The notes under the pieces: generated by a model
What the model was told of the DNA's origin: nothing
Database searches by the model: none
What the model saw: the letters and a program-made list of their open reading frames with translations, nothing else
NCBI RefSeq assembly: GCF_038561965.1
Contig: NZ_CP139348.1
Span: 1,240,001-1,304,000, forward strand
Origin: Stutzerimonas stutzeri
GTDB lineage: Bacteria > Pseudomonadota > Gammaproteobacteria > Pseudomonadales > Pseudomonadaceae
Direction: 5' to 3'
DNA: 64,000 nucleotides
Program-made: the position numbers and the translations under genes
In this document: positions 26,477 to 34,490 of the stretch, one piece after another
How positions within the stretch are numbered: position 1 is the stretch's first letter
Layout: each line of letters opens with the position of its first letter

Positions 26477-27208
26477 CTAGCCCTGGCGGCCGGCGGTTGC
26501 CGAGGAGCGGGAAATCGAGCGGTCGCAGCGCCGCATGTCGACCTTGCCGACATAGGCATTGGCATTACCCTGCAGGCAGGCGATGCGTTGGTTGCGTGTG
26601 CGCTCCCATTCGCTGACCGGATGCTGGCGATTCCAGATGTCATACAGGCGCTGGTCCTGTTTCGACAGGCGCAGCTTGTAGCGCTCGCTCATGTACAGGT
26701 AGGTCCGTGCAATGGCACCGCGGCTATATTCGGCCGGCATGGCCGTGCGCTGCTTGAAGTTCACCACGAAGGGGCAGGCGCCGTACTGGCTGGGTTTCTC
26801 AGTGAGCATGCCGAAGCCGAAGTTGCTGCGGTCACCGTTCACTTCGCCGACCACCGGGACCAGGTTGTGCAGATCAGCCTCGGCCAGGCTGAAGAGGGGG
26901 TCTTTGGCGGTGCACTGCTTGCGCCCGCCTTGCTGCCAGCACTGGCGCTGATGGCCGATGACCCAGGCTGGCACGATGTGCTCCCACTCCACCCGTTCGG
27001 CCCGCTTGGGCTGTTTGCGTGGAATGTAGCCGCAGCTATTTAGATCGATACGATTGCCTTTGAAGCTGCAGCCGCAGTAGAAGTCTACCGGGCGGTCGGC
27101 ATAGATGGTCCAGGCGACCTTCTTCGCTTCACGGAAGGTGCGAGGTGCATCGGCATAGGTGCTGGAACAGCAAAACAGGACAAGCAGGAAGAGACTGAAG
27201 CGGCGCAT
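26477..27208 (-). CDS. endA: Endonuclease I, periplasmic or secreted DNase
   Basis: A 243-residue nuclease with a signal peptide (residues 1-19, cleavage near STYA). The beta-beta-alpha-metal active site is seen in RVEWEHIVPAWVIG, with the catalytic His, and DLHNLVPVVGEVNGDRSNF. Several Cys pairs (CGCSFKG, NSCGYIP, RQCW, GACPF) fit disulfides in an exported protein. Family members such as E. coli EndA and Vibrio Vvn degrade double-stranded DNA. The C-terminal Ser/Arg tail is variable. It appears to be a single gene. Confidence 0.9.
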   Translation of the reverse strand: MRRFSLFLLVLFCCSSTYADAPRTFREAKKVAWTIYADRPVDFYCGCSFKGNRIDLNSCGYIPRKQPKRAERVEWEHIVPAWVIGHQRQCWQQGGRKQCTAKDPLFSLAEADLHNLVPVVGEVNGDRSNFGFGMLTEKPSQYGACPFVVNFKQRTAMPAEYSRGAIARTYLYMSERYKLRLSKQDQRLYDIWNRQHPVSEWERTRNQRIACLQGNANAYVGKVDMRRCDRSISRSSATAGRQG

Positions 27209-27308
27209 GGAATTCTCGACAACTGAACGAGTGTCGCATCCATGCGCGGGCCGGCATTCTACCTGTCGTCTAGCTAAAAGTCATAAAAAACAAAGACTTG
27301 CGTAATGT

Positions 27309-27330
27309 CATTGCGCCTTCATTGCGCCTT
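27309..27330. repeat. 11-bp perfect tandem duplication across a stop codon
   Basis: CATTGCGCCTT occurs twice head to tail. On the minus strand the stop codon of the DMT transporter gene lies at the junction, so the second copy repeats the last codons (MKAQ-stop) just outside the gene. It is probably a replication slippage product. Confidence 0.7.
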
Positions 27331-28182
27331 CATGGGCCTCTGGCCTAGGCGGTTGATCTGCAGCGAGGCGAGGATGATCGCGCCGCCGATCGCCAGCAAT
27401 ATCAGGTTGGTGGTGGTTCCCCAGAACAGCAGATTGAGTACCAGGCCCACCGGCACCGCCATGTTGTTCATCACGGCCAGGGTGCCGGCATCCACCAGCG
27501 TTGCGCCCTTGTTCCAGCAGAACTGTCCGAGCGCGGTTGCCAGTACGCCCATCCAGATCAGCACCGTCCATTGCGTCGTGGTGGTTGGCAGCTTCTCGGC
27601 GTTACCGAACAGCAGCCATGCTGGCAACACGATCAACAGTGCGCCGAGGAAGAAGTAGCCGAAGCGGCGATGCAGTGGCACGTCGGATGGATAGCGCTGC
27701 GCCAGATGCTTGTAGAACACCTGCCCGGCAGCAAAGGTGAAGTTGGCCAGCTGCATCAGCAAAAAGCCGCCGAGAAAGTCGCCGGAAACGCCGTCGTATC
27801 GGATGAGCCCGGCACCGAACACTGCCACCGCTGCCGCGACCAGTGCCCAGGGGTTGAAGCGGCGGTTGAGCGCATCGTCGATCAGTGTCACGTGCAGCGG
27901 CGTGAGCACGGTGAACAACAGCACCTCGGCGACCGTCAGCACGTTGAAGCTCATGTACAGGCACAGGTAGGTGACGCCGAACTGCAAAGCGCCAACCAGA
28001 GTCACGCCGGCAATAAAGCCGGGGGCGACGCCGCGCCAGCGGGTCAGCGGCAGAAACACCAGCCCGGCGAGGATCACTCGCGTGAGCACGGCGAAATAGC
28101 TGTCCACCTGACCGGCCAGGTAAACGCCGATCAGGTTGAAGGAAAAGGCCCAGAGTAGGGTGACGAAGATCAGATAGCGCAT
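27319..28182 (-). CDS. EamA/DMT-family transporter
   Basis: A 287-residue inner-membrane protein with ten TM segments arranged as two EamA repeats. It begins RYLIFVTLLWAFSFNLIGVY and shows the second repeat around FLLMQLANFTFAAGQVFYKH. Drug/metabolite transporter family members usually export amino acids, amines or related metabolites; the substrate here cannot be told. The gene stands alone, with an 89-base gap to the alcohol dehydrogenase stop on its 5' side. Length and topology are normal. Confidence 0.88.
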   Translation of the reverse strand: MRYLIFVTLLWAFSFNLIGVYLAGQVDSYFAVLTRVILAGLVFLPLTRWRGVAPGFIAGVTLVGALQFGVTYLCLYMSFNVLTVAEVLLFTVLTPLHVTLIDDALNRRFNPWALVAAAVAVFGAGLIRYDGVSGDFLGGFLLMQLANFTFAAGQVFYKHLAQRYPSDVPLHRRFGYFFLGALLIVLPAWLLFGNAEKLPTTTTQWTVLIWMGVLATALGQFCWNKGATLVDAGTLAVMNNMAVPVGLVLNLLFWGTTTNLILLAIGGAIILASLQINRLGQRPMKAQ

Positions 28183-28271
28183 GCCGGCTCCTCGACGAAG
28201 GCCGGCGACCTTAGCGGCTGCGCATGAAAGAGGGAAGGGCCGGCGTGCCCGCAGGCCTGCCAGCCGGACGA

Positions 28272-29327
28272 TCAGGCCGCTTTCAGGGTGGCCATGTCGA
28301 TGACGAAGCGGTACTTCACGTCGCTCTTGAGCATGCGCTCGTAGGCGTCGTTGATGTCCTGCATGCGGATCATCTCGATGTCCGAGACGATGCCGTGCTC
28401 GGCGCAGAAGTCGAGCATCTCCTGGGTTTCGGCGATGCCGCCGATCAGCGAGCCGGCGATCCGACGACGCTTGAAGATCAGGCCGAACACGCTGGGCGAT
28501 GGGTGTGGCGAAGCCGGTGCGCCGACCAGGGTCATGGTGGCGTCGCGCTTGAGCAGATTGACGAAGGCGTCGAGGTTATGCGGCGCGGCGACGGTATTGA
28601 GGATGAAGTCGAAGCTGTTGACGTGCGCGGCCATTTCCTCCTTGTTCTTCGATACCACGACTTCCGACGCGCCGAGCCGCAGGGCATCGTCCCGCTTGTC
28701 CGGCGAGGTGGTGAACAACACGACCTTCGCGCCCATGGCATTGGCGATCTTTACCGCCATATGGCCGAGGCCGCCGAGGCCGACTACGCCAACCTTCTGG
28801 CCCGGGCCGACCTTCCACTGGCGCAGCGGCGAGTAGGTGGTGATGCCAGCGCAAAGTAACGGGGCGACGGCCGCCAGGTTGTCGGTGTGGTTGATGCGCA
28901 GGACGAATTTTTCGTCCACGACGATATTGTCCGAATAGCCGCCAAGGGTGTTTTCGCCGCCGCCGAAGGCCGGGCCGTTGTAGGTGCCGACAAAACCACT
29001 CTCGCAATACTGCTCCAGGCCTTCACCACAGGACGAGCAGCTGCGGCAGCTGTCGACCAGGCAGCCGACGCCGGCGATATCGCCAGCCTTGAACGTGCTG
29101 ACGTTCGCGCCGACCGCGCTTACGCGGCCGACGATTTCGTGACCGGGTACGGAGGGATACAGCGTGTTGTTCCACTCGTTGCGCGCGGTATGCAGGTCTG
29201 AATGGCAGACGCCGCAGAAGAGAATCTCGATCTGGACATCGTTCGGTCCTACTTCGCGGCGCGAAAACGAGTAGGGCGCGAGCGGGGTGCTTGGGTCGAG
29301 GGCGGCGTAACCGATGCTGTTGCTCAT
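28272..29327 (-). CDS. Zinc-dependent alcohol dehydrogenase, YahK type
   Basis: A 351-residue medium-chain dehydrogenase/reductase. Catalytic zinc residues are in FCGVCHSDLH and PGHEIVGRV. The structural zinc cysteines are in SCRSCSSCGEGLEQYC, and the Rossmann motif is VGLGGLGHMAVKIA. These features match NADP-dependent aldehyde reductases such as E. coli YahK or cinnamyl alcohol dehydrogenases. Start ATG 29327 has AAAAGGAG upstream; the frame continues 23 codons upstream without family similarity. The 299 bases between this start and the leuA stop hold only a GC-rich hairpin that I can identify. Confidence 0.92.
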   Translation of the reverse strand: MSNSIGYAALDPSTPLAPYSFSRREVGPNDVQIEILFCGVCHSDLHTARNEWNNTLYPSVPGHEIVGRVSAVGANVSTFKAGDIAGVGCLVDSCRSCSSCGEGLEQYCESGFVGTYNGPAFGGGENTLGGYSDNIVVDEKFVLRINHTDNLAAVAPLLCAGITTYSPLRQWKVGPGQKVGVVGLGGLGHMAVKIANAMGAKVVLFTTSPDKRDDALRLGASEVVVSKNKEEMAAHVNSFDFILNTVAAPHNLDAFVNLLKRDATMTLVGAPASPHPSPSVFGLIFKRRRIAGSLIGGIAETQEMLDFCAEHGIVSDIEMIRMQDINDAYERMLKSDVKYRFVIDMATLKAA

Positions 29328-29597
29328 GACGGCTCCTTTTGTTGGTCGGGTTGCAGAGGCCAAGCCTAATGGCGGTGAAGGCAGGAGCGTTTGCACAATC
29401 CTGCCGAAGGCTGACGTGTTTCTGCCGATTTGCCAGGGCTTGGCTGACTGAGTTGGGAGGGTTCTTCGGCGAAGAACAGTTCAGTCGATTACCACCCAGG
29501 GCCGCGACCGGCGAGCCACGGAGATGGCAGTTGCGATGTACAGGCGCCAACCATGACGCCTGTCGGAGGAGGGGTGACTGTCATGAGCAGATGCAAG

Positions 29598-29618
29598 GGC
29601 GAGCCCCGTGGGCTCGCC
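29598..29618 (-). terminator. GC-rich hairpin after leuA
   Basis: GGCGAGCCC and GGGCTCGCC form a perfect 9-bp stem with a 3-base loop just past the leuA stop. No run of T follows on the minus strand, so it may be a weak terminator or a 3' end stabiliser. Confidence 0.5.
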
Positions 29619-29626
29619 GTTCAGGC

Positions 29627-31297
29627 TCAGGCAGCCTGTTCTTGGGCCTCGCGCAAGGCGCGGTTCATGGCGCTGAATAGCGCGCGGATGCTGGCAGTGG
29701 TGATGTTCTCGTCGATGCCGATACCATGCAGCGGCCGCTCGCCATCCAGGCGCACCTCGATGTAGGCGGCAGCCTTGGCGTTGCTGCCGGCGCCGATGGA
29801 GTGCTCGTGGTAGTCCATGATCTCCAGCTTGACCGGCAGCGCGGCTACCAGCGCTTCCAGCGGACCTTTGCCGATGCCACGCCAGTGGGCGATCTCGCCA
29901 TCGGCTGCAACTTCGACGTCGACCGCGCTGGTGCCGTTCTCTTCCTGCAGGCGATGACCCTTGAGCATGTACGGCGCGGTTGCCTGCAGATATTCCGCTT
30001 CCAGCAGCGCGTAGATCTGTTTGGCACTCATCTCCAGGCCAAGGCGGTCGGTTTCCTTCTGTACCACTTGGCTGAACTCGATCTGCATGCGTCGCGGCAG
30101 GCTGATGCCGTACTCCTGCTCGAGCAGAAAGGTGATGCCACCCTTGCCGGACTGGCTGTTGACGCGAATCACCGCCTCGTAGCTGCGGCCAATATCGGCT
30201 GGATCGATCGGCAGATAGGGCACTTCCCAGATGCCGTTCGGGTCCTGCTGGGAGAAGCCCTTGCGGATCGCGTCCTGGTGCGAGCCGGAGAACGCGGTAT
30301 GCACCAGGTCGCCCACGTAAGGGTGGCGCGGGTGCACCGGCAGCTGGTTGCATTCCTCGACCACCTTGCGCACTGCATCGATATCGGAGAAGTCCAACTG
30401 CGGGTCGACGCCCTGGGTGTAGAGGTTCAGCGCCACGGTGACCAGGTCGACGTTGCCGGTGCGCTCGCCGTTGCCGAACAGGCAGCCTTCGACGCGATCG
30501 GCGCCGGCCATCAGGCCCAGCTCGGTGGCGGCTACGCCGGTGCCTCGGTCGTTATGGGTGTGCAGGCTGACCAGCACGCTGTCGCGACGGTTGACGTGGC
30601 GGCAGAACCACTCGATCTGGTCGGCATAGATGTTCGGCGTGGCGGCTTCTACGGTGGCCGGCAAATTGAGGATCAGCTTCTGCTCAGGCGTCGGCTGGAA
30701 CACCTCGACCACCGCATTGCACACCTCGACGGCGAACTCCGGCTCGGTGGAGCTGAAGATCTCCGGCGAGTACTCGAAACGCCAGGCGGTTTCCGGATTC
30801 TGCGCGGCCAGGCGCTTGATGATCTGTGCCGCGCTGACCGCGATGTTCACCACGCCAGCCTTGTCCTGGTTGAAGACGATGCGGCGAAAGCTCGGCGCGG
30901 TGGCGTTGTAGTAGTGGACGATGGCCTGCTTGGCGCCTTTGAGCGATTCGAAGGTGCGGGTGATCAAGTCCTCACGGGCCTGGGTCAGCACCTGGATGGT
31001 GACGTCGTCGGGGATGTGCCCGCCCTCGATAAGCTCGCGGACGAAGTCGAAGTCGGTCTGCGAGGCGGAGGGGAAGCCGACCTCGATTTCCTTGATGCCA
31101 ACCTGAACCAGTGTCTTGAAGAAACGCATTTTCTTCGCCGCGTCCATCGGCTCGATCAGCGACTGGTTGCCGTCGCGAAGATCCGAGCTCAGCCAGATCG
31201 GTGCCTGGGTAATCGACTTGGACGGCCAGGTGCGATCCGGGATGTCGATGGCTGGAAAGGCGCGATATTTTTTCGACGGGTTCTTGAGCATGGTCAT
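29627..31297 (-). CDS. leuA: 2-isopropylmalate synthase
   Basis: A 556-residue enzyme that condenses acetyl-CoA with 2-ketoisovalerate, the committed step of leucine synthesis. The TIM barrel begins PIWLSSDLRDGNQSL. Metal ligands are that Asp and the H-x-H in LVSLHTHNDRGTGVA. The C-terminal LeuA allosteric domain (from about residue 430) is present, so leucine feedback is expected. It is the long form typical of Pseudomonas. The start MTMLKNPSKKYRAF at 31297 has GGGGA seven bases upstream; the open frame continues to 31426 without family similarity. About 295 bases separate it from the divergent DUF2946 gene. Confidence 0.96.
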   Translation of the reverse strand: MTMLKNPSKKYRAFPAIDIPDRTWPSKSITQAPIWLSSDLRDGNQSLIEPMDAAKKMRFFKTLVQVGIKEIEVGFPSASQTDFDFVRELIEGGHIPDDVTIQVLTQAREDLITRTFESLKGAKQAIVHYYNATAPSFRRIVFNQDKAGVVNIAVSAAQIIKRLAAQNPETAWRFEYSPEIFSSTEPEFAVEVCNAVVEVFQPTPEQKLILNLPATVEAATPNIYADQIEWFCRHVNRRDSVLVSLHTHNDRGTGVAATELGLMAGADRVEGCLFGNGERTGNVDLVTVALNLYTQGVDPQLDFSDIDAVRKVVEECNQLPVHPRHPYVGDLVHTAFSGSHQDAIRKGFSQQDPNGIWEVPYLPIDPADIGRSYEAVIRVNSQSGKGGITFLLEQEYGISLPRRMQIEFSQVVQKETDRLGLEMSAKQIYALLEAEYLQATAPYMLKGHRLQEENGTSAVDVEVAADGEIAHWRGIGKGPLEALVAALPVKLEIMDYHEHSIGAGSNAKAAAYIEVRLDGERPLHGIGIDENITTASIRALFSAMNRALREAQEQAA

Positions 31298-31592
31298 GGT
31301 GTTTCCCCAGGCGAAGCTTGAGCTAGCAACTTGTTTGCCCAGTATGGGCAGTGGTTTATGGTGCAAAGCTATTGCTTGGTGGCTGTGTATTGCAAGCTCG
31401 TGAGGAAAATTGATGGTTTGTTCCAATTAACATGTGTATTTGGCTTTTTATGCTGATTCTTTCGGCAAAGCTCGAGTTTGATTGCTGCCGCTCGTTGCGG
31501 CCTCATGTCGCAGCAGCACCGATGCGGGCTGCGTGCGATCATCCGGCTACTCCCTCACTGGGTTAGGTCACGGTCAACTGAAGGACATACCG

Positions 31593-31976
31593 GTGACACG
31601 TAAACGGCTTTCGACAATGAGTATCTGGCTTGGCTTGTTCGCCATGCTGATGATCCATGTCGGCCCGTTGTACTCGGCAGTCCAGGTTGCTCAGGCCGCT
31701 CAGGTCAACGAGCATCAGCACCACGCCGGGCATGAACCCTCCGCTCACGGTCATCATGGCCAGGCACGCGCGGGAGAGCCGGCCTGGCTGGCCGCGCTAG
31801 ACCTCTGTGGCTACTGCGAGCTGCTGACGGTCAACCCACCGCTCAGTCTTTCCGTCCAGTTGGCGCTGCCGCGCCACGAACCGGGTTATTTCCAGCCTCT
31901 TCCCGAACAACCGCTGCCATCGGCGCTGCGTCGCAGCAGTGGCCATCCGCGCGCACCTCCGCTTCTGCACTGCTGA
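31593..31976 (+). CDS. DUF2946 family protein, copper-linked
   Basis: A 127-residue protein starting at GTG 31593 with AAGGA upstream. One N-terminal TM/signal segment (SIWLGLFAMLMIHVGPLYSA) is followed by a His-rich stretch (NEHQHHAGHEPSAHGHHGQ, about residues 42-60), the conserved LDLCGYCELLTVNPPL, and a proline-rich tail. DUF2946 genes usually stand beside TonB-dependent copper receptors. The His-rich region and CGYC pair suggest metal binding, which is inference. oprC follows after 52 bases, so co-expression is likely. Confidence 0.85.
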   Translation: MTRKRLSTMSIWLGLFAMLMIHVGPLYSAVQVAQAAQVNEHQHHAGHEPSAHGHHGQARAGEPAWLAALDLCGYCELLTVNPPLSLSVQLALPRHEPGYFQPLPEQPLPSALRRSSGHPRAPPLLHC

Positions 31977-32028
31977 CATTCATCGACCGCCTATGGCGGC
32001 CAAATCACATGCAGAAGTGGAAGTTCCT

Positions 32029-34230
32029 ATGTCCAGCATTACTCATGGCTGTACGGCGCGTGCGCGCTTGTCTGAGCGTTTTTCAATTCAACCGTCTCGT
32101 CTGCGTTGGCAGTTCGCCCATGCCGCTCTGCTGGGGATGCTCGCCGGCAGCGCGCTGGCGGCCGAAGCCGATCACTCCGCCCACGCGGGGCACGCCGACA
32201 CCGTCGAACTGGCGCCGATGGTCATCACCGGCGTCGGCCAGCAATCACCCTTGACGGTCGTGACCGACCCGAAGATCCCGCGACAGCCTATGCCGGCAAG
32301 CGATGGCGCCGATTATCTGAAAACCATTCCCGGTTTTTCCGCGGTGCGTAACGGCGGCGTCAACGGCGATCCAGTGTTCCGTGGCATGTTCGGCTCGCGG
32401 CTGAAGTTGCTCTCCAACGGCGGCGAAATGCTCGGCGCCTGCCCCAACCGCATGGATTCGCCCAGCTCGTATATCAGCCCGGACACGTTCGACAAGCTGA
32501 CCGTCATCAAAGGACCGCAGAGCGTGCTCTGGGGACCAGGCGCTTCGGCCGCCACTGTGCTTTTCGAGCGCGAACCGGAGCAATTCAGCGAGCCGGATTA
32601 CCGCATCAACGGCAGTCTGCTGACCGCTTCAAATGGTCGCTTCGACCGCAACCTGGATGCTGCCGCTGGCAACAGCCAAGGCTACGCACGGCTGATGGCC
32701 AACAGCTCACAGGCCGATGATTACGCCGACGGCAATGGCAACACCGTGCCGTCGCGCTACGACAAGTGGAACACCGATGTGGCGCTGGGCTGGACGCCAG
32801 ACGAAGATACGCTGATCGAACTCACCGCCGGCCGTGGTGACGGCTTCGCACGCTATGCCGGGCGCGGCATGGACGGCAGCCAGTTCCAGCGCGAAAGCCT
32901 GGGGCTGCGCTTCGAGAAGACCAATATCGGTGAAACGTTCTATGGGCTGGAAGCGCAGGTCTACTACAACTACGCCGACCACATCATGGATAACTACAGC
33001 CTGCGCAGCCCAGGTGGGATGATGCCGAACCCCACGCTGTCGCGGGTCGATCGCCGCACCCTCGGCGGCCGGGTGGTTGGCACCTGGCAGTGGACCGATG
33101 TCGAACTCAAGGCTGGCGTCGATGCGCAGCGCAGCGAGCACCGCAAGGTCATGGACCCGAACCTGCACGTCAACCAGATGGTCGCTGCGGCAGGAAGCGA
33201 CGCACTGCCCTGGGTGCCGGACGCCATGCTGCATAGCTATGGCATCTTCGGCGAAGTGACGTGGCAGCTCAGCGAGCGCGAGAAACTCATCGGCGGCTTG
33301 CGCCTGGATCTGCACGAAGCCACCGACGAGCGCGATTTCTTCCGCAGCCATCACCCGACTCTGAAAAACATGATGGGCATGCCGATCAGTCAGGATTGGG
33401 ACAACCCGACTCAGGGCGAAGCCCGTCGCGACACGCTCTACAGCGGCTTCCTGCGCTACGAGGAAGAGCTCGCGGCAATGCCCGCGACCTGGTACGCAGG
33501 CGTCGGTCATGCCGAACGCTTCCCCGACTACTGGGAGCTGTTCGTCTCCAACCCCGGCCCGGTCGGCACCGTGCAGCCATTCGACTCGGTGCGGCCAGAG
33601 AAGACCACGCAGCTCGACGTCGGCCTGCAATACGCCAAGGGACCACTGGAGGCCTGGGTTTCGGCCTATGCCGGGCTGGTCGAAGACTACATCCTGTTCA
33701 GCTATGTGCCCGGCGTGATGCCCGGCATGCTCCGTGCTGATGTCAGCAACATCGACGCCACCATTGCCGGTGCCGAAATGGGTGCGAGTTATCGGTTCAC
33801 CAGCAACTGGAAGGGTGATGCGAGCCTGGCCTATGCCTGGGGCAAGAACCGCAGCGATGATCGGGCCATGCCGCAGATCCCACCGCTGGAAGGGCGCCTG
33901 GGTCTGACCTACGAGCGTGAAAACTGGAGCACCAGTGGCCTCTGGCGCGTGGTCGCCTCGCAGGGGCGGGTTGCCGAGAATCAGGGCACCGTGGTGGGCA
34001 AGGACTTCGACGAGAGTGCGGGCTTCGGCGTGCTGGCGGTCAACGGTGCCTACCGGCTGAACAAGAACTTCAAGCTCAGCACGGGCGTCGACAACCTGCT
34101 GGACAAGGCCTACAGCGAGCACCTCAATCTTGCCGGCAGCGCGGGCTTCGCCGATTACGGCCTCGAGCCCACTAGTCGCGTAAACGAACCGGGTCGCACC
34201 TACTGGGCGCGGGTCGACATGAGCTTCTAA
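32029..34230 (+). CDS. oprC: TonB-dependent copper receptor OprC
   Basis: A 733-residue outer-membrane receptor with a signal peptide ending at GSALA, a short His-rich start to the mature protein (HSAHAGH), a plug domain, and a 22-strand barrel ending in the aromatic MSF. For P. aeruginosa OprC a CxxxM-HxM copper site is described. Here the plug has Cys138-x3-Met142 (ACPNRM) and the barrel has His318-x-Met320 (DHIMD), both by my count. Start ATG 32029 has GGAAG upstream; an ATG at 31993 would add 12 residues. With the DUF2946 gene it forms a copper-uptake unit. A 9-bp hairpin follows the stop. Confidence 0.94.
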   Translation: MSSITHGCTARARLSERFSIQPSRLRWQFAHAALLGMLAGSALAAEADHSAHAGHADTVELAPMVITGVGQQSPLTVVTDPKIPRQPMPASDGADYLKTIPGFSAVRNGGVNGDPVFRGMFGSRLKLLSNGGEMLGACPNRMDSPSSYISPDTFDKLTVIKGPQSVLWGPGASAATVLFEREPEQFSEPDYRINGSLLTASNGRFDRNLDAAAGNSQGYARLMANSSQADDYADGNGNTVPSRYDKWNTDVALGWTPDEDTLIELTAGRGDGFARYAGRGMDGSQFQRESLGLRFEKTNIGETFYGLEAQVYYNYADHIMDNYSLRSPGGMMPNPTLSRVDRRTLGGRVVGTWQWTDVELKAGVDAQRSEHRKVMDPNLHVNQMVAAAGSDALPWVPDAMLHSYGIFGEVTWQLSEREKLIGGLRLDLHEATDERDFFRSHHPTLKNMMGMPISQDWDNPTQGEARRDTLYSGFLRYEEELAAMPATWYAGVGHAERFPDYWELFVSNPGPVGTVQPFDSVRPEKTTQLDVGLQYAKGPLEAWVSAYAGLVEDYILFSYVPGVMPGMLRADVSNIDATIAGAEMGASYRFTSNWKGDASLAYAWGKNRSDDRAMPQIPPLEGRLGLTYERENWSTSGLWRVVASQGRVAENQGTVVGKDFDESAGFGVLAVNGAYRLNKNFKLSTGVDNLLDKAYSEHLNLAGSAGFADYGLEPTSRVNEPGRTYWARVDMSF

Positions 34231-34249
34231 ACGAAACAATGGCGGTATA

Positions 34250-34271
34250 GGAGCGAGGATTCCCTCGCTCC
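34250..34271 (+). terminator. 9-bp hairpin after oprC
   Basis: GGAGCGAGG and CCTCGCTCC form a perfect stem with a four-base loop, 20 bases past the oprC stop. There is no T-run, so it is either an atypical terminator or an mRNA end stabiliser. Confidence 0.5.
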
Positions 34272-34274
34272 GGA

Positions 34275-34394
34275 CGTAGGTTGGCGCTGAGGCGCGGGGC
34301 GCGGTGGTGTGGCTCGCGGTGCTGGCGTCAGGGACGACGCATGGGCAGTGCTCAAGGCTGCGCCAGCTGCTTCGTGCCTCAGCGCCAACCTACG
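34275..34394. repeat. 120-bp element with 19-bp perfect terminal inverted repeats
   Basis: The left end CGTAGGTTGGCGCTGAGGC (34275-34293) is the exact reverse complement of the right end (34376-34394). The 82-base interior is GC-rich and has no reading frame of note. It lies between the convergent oprC and mechanosensitive channel genes. The structure resembles a MITE or another small intergenic repeat. No second copy is seen in this window, and I see no clear target duplication. The 96 bases from it to the channel stop hold nothing else recognisable. Confidence 0.7.
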
Positions 34395-34490
34395 ATTAGG
34401 CCTCTGCGATAGCCGCTAGTGACGACGCGTTCGTGATGGGGCGGTTTGAGACGTTGGTTCGCGCAACTTCTCTTCCCCGCCGATCTTTCT

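Noticed and set aside
29726..31321. 531-codon open frame on the plus strand opposite leuA
   Set aside because: It is fully antisense to a clear LeuA, has no homology that I recognise and a composition expected from the complement of a GC-rich gene.
32707..34239. 510-codon open frame antisense to oprC
   Set aside because: Shadow frame of a confidently identified gene; no ribosome site or domain.
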